Origin: CAVTBX01 sp963733135
GTDB lineage: Bacteria > Actinomycetota > Thermoleophilia > Gaiellales > Gaiellaceae
Reading direction: 5' to 3'
Assembly: GCA_963733135.1 (NCBI GenBank)
Contig: CAVTBX010000007.1
Location: 324,125 to 388,124 of the forward strand
DNA: 64,000 bases
The notes under the pieces were generated by a model. The model did no database searches, had not been told where the DNA came from, and worked only from the letters and a program-made list of their open reading frames with translations. Both the position numbers and the translations under genes were made by a program. This document shows, one piece after another, positions 42,727-51,546 of this stretch (positions within the stretch are counted from its first letter, which is position 1; every line of letters begins with the position of its first letter).

Positions 42727-43915
42727 GTGGACTTGGCGTCACTGGAGACACAGCACACAGCGGGGGAAGCGGTCGGCGGAGCGCGGGCGTTCGCACTTCT
42801 GGCCGAGCGATCTGCCGGCCGGCTGGCGGACTCGGCAGGCGTCCTCGAGGCGATTCGCGAGACCGCAGAGGATCTCCACAGCGGGCCCGCGGCCTGCCTG
42901 CGCTTGCTCACGCAAACGCGTGAGCTCGTGCCGGTCGGGACGGCAAGTGGCGGCGCGCTAGAAAGCTTGCGGCCGATCGCCCTCGACGATTGGCCCGCAC
43001 TCGCGGCAGCCCTCGAGGAGCGCCGGGCGACCGTGGCGCCGGATCCGCCCAAGCCGGTGCGACTCCGATCCCCGATCGCCGTTCCCTTGGTTTACGGGAA
43101 GCGCACGCTAGGCGTTCTCCTCGCAGAGTCGAGCCACGGCAGAGCGCCCGACCGAGACGAGATGGGTCTGCTTCACGCACTTGGTGAGCTCGGCGGCGTC
43201 CTCCTCCAGAGCGCACTGGATCAGGAGCGCACGCAGCGTCTCTCCGACCTGAAGGGGCAGTTCATCGCCCTGGCAGCCCACGAGATCCGCGCTCCGTTTG
43301 GGGTCATGCACGGGATCATTACGACGCTGCATCATCGGGACGACCTGCCTCCGGATCAGACGGCCACGCTACGGCAGGCACTCGTCGAGCAGAGCGACCG
43401 GACGACTCGCCTCATCGATCAGCTACTGGACCTGAGCCGGCTCGACGCGAGCACGATCCCGATCGAGCGCTCACGCTTTCCGATCCGCTGCCGGGTCGAG
43501 GAAGTCGTTCGTATGGTGGCCGGGAATCGCGCCGACGAGGTCGAGATCCAGGTGCCAGACGAGCTCGAGGTCGACGCCGACCCCGCCGCCTTCGATCGCA
43601 TCCTCGCAAACCTGGTCGTCAACGCACTCAGGCACGGAAGCGCACCGGTCACCGTGGCCGCACGCCAGCGCGACACGCATTTCAGGCTGACGGTGGAGGA
43701 TCACGGGCGCGGAGTGGACACCGCATTCGTCCCACGGCTCTTCGAGCGATTCGCACGGAACGGCGAGGCAGACGACGCGAAAGGCTCCGGTCTTGGGCTC
43801 TCGATCGCACAGTCGTACGCACAGGCGCACGGAGGAGAGTTGGTCTACTCCCACGTCGAGCCGCACGGAGCTCGTTTCGAGCTCGTCCTGCCGCGGCCAC
43901 CGCAGCCCCTCCTAG
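42727..43915 (+). CDS. Soluble sensor histidine kinase (GAF + HisKA + HATPase)
   Basis: About 396 aa. N-terminal GAF-like region (about 20-165), no membrane helix, HisKA with LAAHEIRAPFGVMHGII (phospho-His), HATPase with N-box LANLVVNALRHG, G1 VEDHGRGVD, G2 GSGLGLSIAQ. As read the frame runs to 44169, giving 85 residues that are purely antisense to uvrD. Removing one C from the CCCC at 43906-43909 gives ...PRPPQPS and the TAG at 43913-43915. I use that end. The stop lies in a CCTAGG that also holds the uvrD stop. No response regulator is adjacent. Confidence 0.82.
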
Positions 43916-45803
43916 GACACCGCCGCCGAGCGCAAGGTGTCGAGCACCTCGCCGGCGTAACGCTCGAGCTTCGTCGGGCCGACGCCGGGCACTCCCGCGA
44001 GCTCCTCCGGCGAGCCAGGAGCCCGCCGGACGATCTCCGCGAGCGTCGAGTCGTGGAAGACGACATAGGCCGGCACGCCGTCTTCCTGCGCTCGCCGGAG
44101 GCGCCAGCTCCGGAGCGCCCGGAAGGCTGGATCGTCCGCTTCCGCAGGCGCGGGCCTGGCCGCCGCTGAGCCGCGCTGCTGCCCGCCGGACGCCGAGTTC
44201 CGCCAGGAACCGGCTCGGCTTCGCCTCGCGTCGCCAAGTGATGCACAGGGAGCGCCGAGCACGCGTGATCCCGACATAGAGCAGGCGCCGCTCTTCGTCG
44301 ATGGCGGCCCGGGTCTTCGCCTGCTTGATCGGGAGCTGGCCCTCCTCGAGCCGCGGCAGGAAGACCGCGTCGAACTCGAGACCCTTCGCCGCGTGGTACG
44401 TGAGGAGGTTCACGCCGCGGGTCTCGGCCTCGCGTCCGAACCGACGCTCGAGTTCCTCGGCGAAGCCGGTGAGCGTCAGGGCGCCGTCGTCGAGCTCCTT
44501 CGCAAGCTCGACGAGCCGGCGGAGGTCGGCCTGACGCACGGCCTCCTGCTCGCCAAGGCGCTCCGGAGGCCGGGCCAGAGAGCCCATCGCGATCGGCGAG
44601 CTCTCGGACCGTCTCCGACACGCTGGTCGAAGACGAGCCTCGTATCGCACGGAGCAGCCGGCGGGCGGCCTGGCGCTCGAGGAATGCGCCGGCCCGCACG
44701 ACGAATGGAATCCCAGCGGCGGAAAGCGCTTCCTCCCACTCGGCCGAGCGCGCGTTCGTCCGGTACAGGATCGCCATCTCGCGGAAGTCCGTGCCAGCCG
44801 CGTTCAGCTCGCGCATCCGGCCGACGACGAACGGTCGCTCCTCAGAGCCCTCGACTGCCGTGAGCTCGGGAGGGGGCCCCGACGGCCTCGTCGCGCGCAG
44901 CGTCTTCTCGGCGCCGCCGAGCTCGGGCACAAGCCTGTTCGCGAGCGAGAGAATCTCCGGCGTGGAGCGGTAGTTCTCCTCGAGCCGGATCACCGCCGCG
45001 TCCGAGAAGCGCTCGGGAGCCCTCAGGAGATGTGTCGGCGTTGCTCCGACGAACGAGTAGATGGACTGGTAGTCGTCGCCAACGACGCATAGGTCGGCGC
45101 GTTCGCCGAGCCAGCGCTCCAGCAACGTCTGCTGGAGCAGGTTCACGTCCTGGTACTCGTCGACCGTGAACGCCCGGTAGCGCTCGTGGATCGCCGCGCG
45201 GGCATGCGGGTCGTCCAGCAGGCGGATCGCATGCTCGAGCAGATCCTCGAAGTCCACCTTTCCAGCGGCCGCCTTGCGTCGCTCGTACTCGGCGAAGACC
45301 CGCTCCATCAGGTCTATGGGGATCGGCGGCTCGTGGCCGTCGAGCCCTTGCCGGTACGTCGAGGGAGTAAGGCGGCGATTCTTCGCCCATTCGATCTCGG
45401 TCGCCAGGTCTCCGGCCGGTCTGAAGCGGTAGGGCCGCGGCAGCCGGTTCCCGATGTGCCTCAGCATGAGCGCCTTCGAGGGCAGCACCGCGGTCGGAGG
45501 ATCGGCGGCAAACGCACGAAGCTGCGCATAGGCGGCCGAGTGGAACGTTCGCGCCTCCACGCCCGTGACGCCAAGCGCAGCGAGGCGCGAGCGCATCTCC
45601 CCCGCCGCCTTGTCGGTGAAGGTGACGGCCAGGAGCTCACGCGCGGCGAATACGCCGGTCGCGACCTGGTTCGCGATCCGGCGGGTGATGGTCGTCGTCT
45701 TGCCCGAGCCGGCGCCGGCGAGGATGCAGACCGGGCCGCGCACCGTTTCGACGGCGCGTCGCTGCTCCTGGTTCAGGCCCGCGAGGATGCGTTCTCGATC
45801 CAT
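43912..45803 (-). pseudogene. uvrD2: UvrD-family helicase with HRDC domain, two frame breaks as read
   Basis: SF1 helicase related to actinobacterial UvrD2. Q-motif LNQEQRRAVETVRG, Walker A LAGAGSGKTTTITRRI, motif II FTVDEYQDVN, motif III DLCVVGDDYQSIYSF, motif VI YVGITRARRSLCITW. The C-terminal HRDC (RALRSWRLRRAQEDGVPAYVVFHDSTLAEIV) ends ...DTLRSAAVS. The protein switches frame near 44560-44575 (CCC) and again near 44165-44205 (GGG). Each is fixed by deleting one base. Domains remain well conserved, so assembly insertions are likelier than a true pseudogene. ATG at 45803, divergent from the DAC gene. Confidence 0.85.
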
Positions 45804-45909
45804 CGTTCGAGCGTAGAGCGCGGATCGGTCAGCCCGGCCCGTTTCGGCGCCGTCGGCACACATCGGGCGCAGTTCCGTGACACATTCGGCCCTCGCTACC
45901 ATCGAACGA

Positions 45910-46539
45910 GTGACCGAGAACGGCTCCCAGAACGGCGCCTCACCGCTCGACGCGATCTTCGGCGCGGTCTGCAAGCGCACGAACTGCACGCCCGAGCGCA
46001 CGCGGGCGCTCGAGCACGTCATCCTCCTCGCCGCCGAGCTCGCACGTGAGGGCCGTGAGGGCCGCAAGATCGGGACGCTCTTCGTGGTCGGAGACACCGA
46101 GAACGTCATCGCCCGCTCGCGCCCGCTTCTCCTCGACCCGCTCTACGGCCACGCGCCCGAGCTGCTCCACGTGGAGCGGCCCGACTTCCGGGAAACCGTG
46201 AAGGAGCTCGCCCAGCTCGACGGCGCCTTCGTCGTCGAGGACGACGGGACGTTCGTCGCCGCCGGCCGGTTCGTGGACGTCGACCTGGCACCGGAGAACT
46301 TCCTACCGGGGCTCGGGACGCGACATGCGGCCGCGGCCTCGATCACCGGCGAGTCGACGTCTGTTGCCGTTGTCGTCTCGTCGAGCTCGGTGGTGCGCGT
46401 CTTCGCGCGAGGCGAGCTGCGAGCCGAGATCGTGCCGGAGCTCTTTCTCATGTCCCGGGCGCAGCTGCTCACGCCTCTTGCCGACGTTCGTCAGCTTCCC
46501 GAGGCGGGGCTGACGGTCGCCGTCGCAGGCGACGACTAG
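45910..46539 (+). CDS. DisA_N (diadenylate cyclase) domain protein
   Basis: 209 aa from GTG 45910 (220 aa from GTG 45877). DAC core: QLDGAFVVEDDGTFVAAGRFV (DGA motif), LPGLGTRHAAAASITGESTSVAVVVSSSSVVRVFARGEL. The usual catalytic RHR reads RHA here. Relatives of this type, including archaeal-like DACs as I recall, often vary at that position, so activity is open. It would make c-di-AMP from ATP. TACCAT (45897-45902) lies seven bases before GTG 45910, which favours a leaderless start there. Confidence 0.8.
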   Translation: MTENGSQNGASPLDAIFGAVCKRTNCTPERTRALEHVILLAAELAREGREGRKIGTLFVVGDTENVIARSRPLLLDPLYGHAPELLHVERPDFRETVKELAQLDGAFVVEDDGTFVAAGRFVDVDLAPENFLPGLGTRHAAAASITGESTSVAVVVSSSSVVRVFARGELRAEIVPELFLMSRAQLLTPLADVRQLPEAGLTVAVAGDD

Positions 46540-46542
46540 CCT

Positions 46543-47301
46543 CTAGCTCGAATCCTCCTTCGCGAGCGCCCGTTCGGCCCGCTGAAGACGCTCTTCCGCC
46601 TTGCCGACAGCGCTCTCGGCTCGTTTGAGCTCCGTTTCCAGCCGCCTTCGCTCCGTCTCCCGCTCCTCGAGCTCGGCTCGCGCTGCCGCGACCTTGTCCC
46701 GAGCCTTGCGGAGTCGCGTGAGGCGCTTCTCCCGTGCGGCCCGCTCGTCACGCCGCTTCCCTCCTGGCCGCCGCTTCGTGGCTACACCCGTAGCCGCACC
46801 GAAGCCGAACCCTGCCGACTGCCACTCGGTCGTCAGACGACCCTGCTCCAGCTCGCGCGAGCGCTCCTCGTCTGCGACGGCAGCTAGAAGCGTCTCGGAA
46901 ATTCGCTCCTTCGTCACCTCGGAGACCGAGCCACCGGACTCACTGATGAGCTCCGCTGCGATCGTCGTCAGACGCGAGACGTGCCGGCGCAGCTCCTGGA
47001 CTGCCTCGTCGACCCCCTCGGCCGATCCGCCCGCGATCATGCTCTGCTGGAGCTTCCGGAGCTGGCTCCCGCTGCGGACGAGCTCCCTGACGTCGCTCTC
47101 GTGTCGCCGGACGAGCTGATTGACGGCCCAGGCCGGCGTCGTCGGCTTGCGCTGGGCGGCGATGAGGTCAGCGGCCTCACGACCCGCCTCGTCGCGAATC
47201 CGCTTCGTCAGAGCCTTGCGAAGTTCGACAAACTCAGCGGGCTCGACCGAATAGAGCTCCTCGAGAGCCTCTTGGTTGGGATCGGATCGTCTCCTCGCCA
47301 T
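46543..47301 (-). CDS. Coiled-coil protein of unknown function
   Basis: 252 aa. N-terminal part contains VEPAEFVELRKALTKRIRDEAGREAADLIAAQRKPTTPAWAVNQLVRR, a segment I recall as recurring in uncharacterised actinobacterial proteins. Residues about 175-250 form a highly charged coiled coil (REKRLTRLRKARDKVAAARAEL and similar). No signal or membrane segment. ATG 47301 with GGAG nearby is preferred over the earlier MGSVRHTG start. The function is unknown. It is convergent with the DAC gene (3-base gap). Confidence 0.75.
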   Translation of the reverse strand: MARRRSDPNQEALEELYSVEPAEFVELRKALTKRIRDEAGREAADLIAAQRKPTTPAWAVNQLVRRHESDVRELVRSGSQLRKLQQSMIAGGSAEGVDEAVQELRRHVSRLTTIAAELISESGGSVSEVTKERISETLLAAVADEERSRELEQGRLTTEWQSAGFGFGAATGVATKRRPGGKRRDERAAREKRLTRLRKARDKVAAARAELEERETERRRLETELKRAESAVGKAEERLQRAERALAKEDSS

Positions 47302-47349
47302 GTCTCCAGTGTGGCGAACGGAACCCACAGGGCGAAACTCGAGGCCGGA

Positions 47350-48030
47350 CTACGCGTTCCGGAAGGCGAGGTCGATCTCGTTGATCGTTCCGTCGCGACG
47401 CTGGAGCACGAGCCTTTCGAGCTGCCTATCCCGCGAACGCTCGAGCCGGATCCCGAACCCGTTCTCGCCCATCAGCACCGCATGCGGCTCGCCACCGACC
47501 ACGACGCGAACGGCCTCGACAACGTCGCCGACGAGACCAAGCACCACGATCCCGTCCGGGCTGGTCAATGTGCTCAGAACGAGCCCGTCGGGGCCGGGCC
47601 GCGCAGCGCCGCCACCCCCGTTCGGCAGGACGGCGAACACAATGCATTCCGTGGTCGTCGGCGCGGCGTAGAGCATGTTCTCCGCCCCGCCGAGACCGCT
47701 CACGATCCGGCGACCATCCTCTTCGGCCACGGTGCCGAGCGAGCGCTCGAGATCCCGCTCATCCGGCCTGTCTGGCCGGAAGTCATCCTCGTCCTCGTCG
47801 AAGCCACCAAGGTCGAGCGCTCCCCATCGTCGTGCCAGCTCGCCCGCTCGCCGGTCGGCTTCATTCGCCGGCCGGCGAAACACGCCATAGAGCTCTCTGA
47901 CGGGAATCGGCGTCGCCTCGTCCGAAGCGAACATGAGGACTTCGCTCCAGCCAGCGTCGACGTCTCCGCTGCCGATGTCACCGCTCTCGACTACCTCGTC
48001 GGCCGGCTCGTCTTCGTAGCGATCAGCCAT
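47350..48030 (-). CDS. Hypothetical acidic protein
   Basis: 226 aa. The N-terminal 90 residues are very acidic and probably disordered (MADRYEDEPADEVVESGDIG). The C-terminal part looks folded with beta-rich alternation (TTECIVFAVLPNGG, DGIVVLGLVGDVVEAVRVVVGGEPHAVLMGENGFGI). No signal peptide, membrane helix or family recognised. It lies 12 bases downstream of the DHFR-like gene, so cotranscription is likely. Confidence 0.65.
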   Translation of the reverse strand: MADRYEDEPADEVVESGDIGSGDVDAGWSEVLMFASDEATPIPVRELYGVFRRPANEADRRAGELARRWGALDLGGFDEDEDDFRPDRPDERDLERSLGTVAEEDGRRIVSGLGGAENMLYAAPTTTECIVFAVLPNGGGGAARPGPDGLVLSTLTSPDGIVVLGLVGDVVEAVRVVVGGEPHAVLMGENGFGIRLERSRDRQLERLVLQRRDGTINEIDLAFRNA

Positions 48031-48042
48031 CGAGCTAGTGCC

Positions 48043-48606
48043 TCACCGCTGCCGGGTCGTGCGGTAGTGGAGGTGAACCACGCCGTTGCTGAACCGGCGC
48101 TCGCCCAAGAGCTCTAGCGTGAGTCGGACATCGTCGGGAAGTGCTGCGGTCCCGCCGCCCACCACGACGGGCGTGACGAACAGGTGGTACTCGTCGACAA
48201 GGCCCGCCTTGATCGCATGTGCGGCGAGATTGGGACCCCCGATGGTCATGTCCTTCTCCGCCGTCTCCTTCGCCCGCCGTACCGCTTCGGCGTCGAAGGC
48301 TCGCTCGATCCGCGTCCGCTCGCTGGCCACGCTCTCGAGAGTGCGCGAGTACACGATCTTGTCGGCGGCCTGCCAGATCTCGGCGTACTCTCGGAACTCA
48401 GGCTGCTCGGCATCATCGTGCGCGGTCTCCCAGTAGACCATCACCTCGTACATCCGGCGCCCGTAAAGGTGGGTGCCGACTGACCGCTCGAGCTCGTTGA
48501 CGAACGTGTGAACCTCTGCGTCCGGCGCGGCCCAATCGAAGTTCCCGTGCTTGTCCGCGACGTACCCGTCGAGCGACGTGATCGCCGAGTAGATCAGCTT
48601 GGCCAT
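48043..48606 (-). CDS. RibD C-terminal / dihydrofolate-reductase-like reductase
   Basis: 187 aa. Start MAKLIYSAITSLDGYVADKHGNFDWAAPD (short YSAITSLDGYVADKHG), then THLYGRRMYEVMVYWETA, KIVYSRTLE, DMTIGGPNLAAHAIKAGLVDEYHLFVTPVVVGGGTAAL. This is the YwjB/YyaP-type family (RibD_C), NADPH-dependent, substrate unknown. ATG 48606. The longer upstream frame would include the tRNA gene and is rejected. It is 26 bases downstream of tRNA-Asn on the same strand. Confidence 0.88.
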   Translation of the reverse strand: MAKLIYSAITSLDGYVADKHGNFDWAAPDAEVHTFVNELERSVGTHLYGRRMYEVMVYWETAHDDAEQPEFREYAEIWQAADKIVYSRTLESVASERTRIERAFDAEAVRRAKETAEKDMTIGGPNLAAHAIKAGLVDEYHLFVTPVVVGGGTAALPDDVRLTLELLGERRFSNGVVHLHYRTTRQR

Positions 48607-48632
48607 TCGTCCCCCGCGGGCGACCGCATTAG

Positions 48633-48705
48633 CTCCCCGGGCTGGACTCGAACCAGCAACCCTCCGGTTAACAGCCGGATGCTCTGCCAATTGAGCTACC
48701 GGGGA
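48633..48705 (-). tRNA. tRNA-Asn (anticodon GUU)
   Basis: Acceptor TCCCCGG/CCGGGGA, D-arm GCTC/GAGC, anticodon stem TCCGG/CCGGA with CTGTTAA loop (GUU), T-arm GCTGG-TTCGAGT-CCAGC. CCA is not encoded. Confidence 0.96.
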
Positions 48706-48740
48706 ACGGCCGACGGATTGTAGCGGCGTCCCGCGGCGCC

Positions 48741-50387
48741 CTAGACCGGCTCGCCGGCAGCTGCTCGCACCTTCACGAGCTGGTCTTGGAGCTCTTCGAT
48801 CCGCTCCGGCTCCGCATGCGCGAGCTCGCGTCTGAGCTGGCGTTCACGCAGGCGGAGGAGAAGCTGGCGAGCAGTGTCCTCGTCAATTCCCTCCGCGGCC
48901 GCACGCGCGTCGAGCTCCGCCAGCAGGGCCGTGGTTTCCGGGCTCCTCTCCCCCGGCTCCACGAGCTCCAACCGGAGCGCCTGGTTGAGCTCGTCGTCAA
49001 AATGCTCCGGCGAGACCTCGGCGAGGATGGGCGTCAACGCCGGGTATGCGACGACGCCGGCGAGGGCGTCGCGCTCGAGCCTCGCGCCCGCCTCCAGCAC
49101 GCGCCGCGAGAGTTCCGGGCCGCCGCGCCGGGACACCGTTGACGGGAGCAACCGCTGGAGCTCCTCGGGCAGGTCGAGCCGGTCGGCCGCGTACTCGACC
49201 GCCTCGAGCCACTCCGTGTTTCGGTCGAAGCCCGCCACGATCTCCTGCACGCGTCGGAAAGCATCCTCCTTGGAGCGGGCGTGGTCGATCTCGAGCCTGA
49301 CACGGTGCCGTGGGTACGGCTCGGACGAATCGAGGCGCGCCTCGAACCCGGCGGGATCCTCGGCAGGATCCGTCCCCGGAGGAAGCGCGACGACCCGCAC
49401 CTCGTCGAACTCCCGGTACGCAAGCTCCATACCGCGAAGAGTCGCCGCCTCGCCGGCCGCGTCCGCGTCGAAGCAGAGGTAGAGCCGCCCGGTCAGGCGT
49501 CGCAGCTCCTTGAGCTGGGCCGGCGTGAGGGCCGTCCCCATGGACGCGACCACCGTTTCGAGACCGGCCTGCCGGAGCGCGAGAACGTCCGTGTAGCCCT
49601 CGACGATCACGGCGCGATCCTCCTTGGCGACCGCCGCGCGCGCGACGTCGAGCCCGTAGACGAGGGCGGACTTGTGGAAGAGCTCGCCCTCAGGGGAGTT
49701 CACGTATTTCGCGGGGATCGGGTCGGTCTCCGCCATCCGCCGCGCGCCGAAACCCACGACGCGGCCCCGAGGGTCGCGGAGCGCGAAGACGAGGCGTCCG
49801 GCGAAATAGTCGTTGCCGCGCCGGTTCAGGAGACCGGCGCCCACGAGCTCCTCCCCGGAGAAGCCGCGCTCGCGGGCCTTGCCGGGCATGGTCTGGCCGT
49901 CCGGCGAGACCCCGAGGCGATACAGGTCGCAGACCTCCTTGCCGAGGCCGCGCTCGGCCAGATAGTCGCGGGCCTCCTGTGCACGCGGGGCCTCCCAGAG
50001 GTAGCGAGAGTAGAAGACCGCCGCGGCCTCGAGCACCTCGAAGAGGCGGTCGCGACGACGCCGGGTCGCCTCGGCGCGAGGCGAGCTCTCCTCGTAGTCG
50101 AGCTCGACGCCCGTTCGCTCGGCGAGCCATTCCACGGCCTCCGCGAAGTCCAAGCCTTCGGTCTCGCGCACGAAGGCGATCAGGTCGCCGCCCTTGCCGC
50201 AGCCGAAGCAATGGAAGAGCTTTCGCTCGGGATTCACGGAGAAGCTCGGCGTGCGCTCCTCGTGGAACGGGCAGCGCCCCGTCCAGCGCGCTCCGACACG
50301 GCGGAGCGGCGTCCGGGCGGTGACGATCGCGACCATGTCCGCGGCATCGACGACCCGCTCGATCGACTCGCGTTTGATCAGCGCCAT
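48741..50387 (-). CDS. dnaG: DNA primase DnaG
   Basis: 548 aa. Zinc-binding domain CPFHEERTPSFSVNPERKLFHCFGCGKGG (short CPFHEERTPS...HCFGCGKGGD), RNA-polymerase core with Toprim VIVEGYTDVLALRQAG and LCFDADAAGEAATLRG, then a shorter than usual C-terminal helicase-interaction region. It makes primers for replication. ATG 50387 overlaps dgt by ten bases, a common actinobacterial pair. It is followed by tRNA-Asn 36 bases away. Confidence 0.97.
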   Translation of the reverse strand: MALIKRESIERVVDAADMVAIVTARTPLRRVGARWTGRCPFHEERTPSFSVNPERKLFHCFGCGKGGDLIAFVRETEGLDFAEAVEWLAERTGVELDYEESSPRAEATRRRRDRLFEVLEAAAVFYSRYLWEAPRAQEARDYLAERGLGKEVCDLYRLGVSPDGQTMPGKARERGFSGEELVGAGLLNRRGNDYFAGRLVFALRDPRGRVVGFGARRMAETDPIPAKYVNSPEGELFHKSALVYGLDVARAAVAKEDRAVIVEGYTDVLALRQAGLETVVASMGTALTPAQLKELRRLTGRLYLCFDADAAGEAATLRGMELAYREFDEVRVVALPPGTDPAEDPAGFEARLDSSEPYPRHRVRLEIDHARSKEDAFRRVQEIVAGFDRNTEWLEAVEYAADRLDLPEELQRLLPSTVSRRGGPELSRRVLEAGARLERDALAGVVAYPALTPILAEVSPEHFDDELNQALRLELVEPGERSPETTALLAELDARAAAEGIDEDTARQLLLRLRERQLRRELAHAEPERIEELQDQLVKVRAAAGEPV

Positions 50388-51373
50388 GCGAGGGCGAAGC
50401 GGTCGGTCATACCCGAGACGTAGTCGGCGATTCGCTCCGATAAGTCTCCGGGGCGAGCGGGAGGAAGCTCCTCGGGATGGTCGGCGAGGTGCCCGAAGAC
50501 CCGGAGGATGGTTGCGGTCGCAGTGGCGCGCTCCTCCTCGGTGGCCGGCCCCAGGTACACGCGCTCGAACATGAACGCGCGCAGATTCAGCATCGCGTGC
50601 CCGATCTCCTCGCTCTGGACGATGTCGCCGGCGTCGGCTGAGGCCTCCACGATGTCATGGACGAGCGTGTCGATACGGCGCGAGCCGCGCTCGCCGAGGA
50701 GCTCGATCTCCTCGCGCGGCAACTCGTCGGCTGAGAGGACGCCGGCACGGAGGGCGTCGTCGATGTCGTGGTTGATGTACGCGACCCGGTCGACGAGCCG
50801 CACGATCTTGCCCTCGAGGGTGGCCGGCGTTCCGCGACCTGTGTGGTGCAGGATCCCGTCCCGGACCTCGGCGGTCAGGTTGAGCCCGCGCCCGTCGCGC
50901 TCGAGCACCTCGACGACTCGGAGCGACTGCTCGTTGTGGAGGAAGTGCCGGCCGAAGCGCCCGGCGAGAGCATCGTCGAGCGCCGCCTCCCCCGTGTGTC
51001 CGAAGGGCGCGTGGCCGAGATCGTGGCCGAGCGCGATTGCCTCGGTGAGATCCTCGTTCAGGCGGAGAGCCCGGGCGACGCCGCGCGAGATCCCCGCTGC
51101 CTCGAGCGTGTGGGTGAGCCGCGTCCGGTAGTGGTCGCCCTTCGGGTCGATGAAGACCTGGGTCTTGTACTTGAGACGCCGGAAGCTCTTCGAGTGAACG
51201 ATGCGGTCGCGGTCGCGTTGGAAGGGCGTGCGAAGGCGGCACTCTTCCTCCTCGTCTCCATCGCGCCCGGTGGTTTCGTACGAGCGGACTGCAAGCGGCG
51301 AGAGCCACACGTCCTCGTGCTCGCGCACGCGGGCGGCGAAGGTGTCTGCAACCGCTCCCGCGAGTCTGGACAC
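50378..51373 (-). CDS. dgt: Deoxyguanosinetriphosphate triphosphohydrolase-like protein
   Basis: 331 aa HD-domain dNTPase. Motifs are FRRLKYKTQVF, RTRLTHTLEAAGISRGVARAL, EAIALGHDLGHAPFGHTGEAAL (HD pair) and RVAYINHDIDDALRAG. It hydrolyses dNTPs to deoxynucleoside and triphosphate, tuning dNTP pools. GTG 51373 abuts the CTAG of the large palindrome. The HD and R-rich residues are intact. dnaG follows with overlap. Confidence 0.92.
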   Translation of the reverse strand: MSRLAGAVADTFAARVREHEDVWLSPLAVRSYETTGRDGDEEEECRLRTPFQRDRDRIVHSKSFRRLKYKTQVFIDPKGDHYRTRLTHTLEAAGISRGVARALRLNEDLTEAIALGHDLGHAPFGHTGEAALDDALAGRFGRHFLHNEQSLRVVEVLERDGRGLNLTAEVRDGILHHTGRGTPATLEGKIVRLVDRVAYINHDIDDALRAGVLSADELPREEIELLGERGSRRIDTLVHDIVEASADAGDIVQSEEIGHAMLNLRAFMFERVYLGPATEEERATATATILRVFGHLADHPEELPPARPGDLSERIADYVSGMTDRFALAWR

Positions 51374-51540
51374 TAGTGCTCCTGCTGGTAATGCTGTCTT
51401 GGTTCTGGGTCGTGAGCACCAAGCCAGGGAACGCGCTCGTCCGCGGCCAAGGCCGGTGGCCTTGGCAAGGGCGAGGGCGGTTCCTGGCGCCGCGTGATCG
51501 CGGGCCAGAAGCGGGCGAGTATTGCCTGTAGGGGCACTAG
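51373..51540. repeat. 168-bp cruciform repeat B, copy 2 (CTAG-bounded)
   Basis: Starts and ends with CTAG like copy 1 at 41659 and is nearly the same length. Outer arms pair imperfectly (GGTAAT on the left with ATTGCC on the right, TTCTGG with CCAGAA). Inner stems are CCAGGGAAC/GTTCCTGG and CCAAGGCC-ggt-GGCCTTGG. The reverse complement aligns with copy 1 through GCCCTCG-CTTGCCAAGGC and the following CCTTGG...ACGA. It lies between dgt and the SDR gene. Confidence 0.7.
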
Positions 51541-51546
51541 CTCAGG

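Noticed and set aside
43915..44169. 85-residue C-terminal extension of the histidine kinase
   Set aside because: It is the exact antisense of the uvrD HRDC region, and one-base correction at CCCC gives a natural stop.
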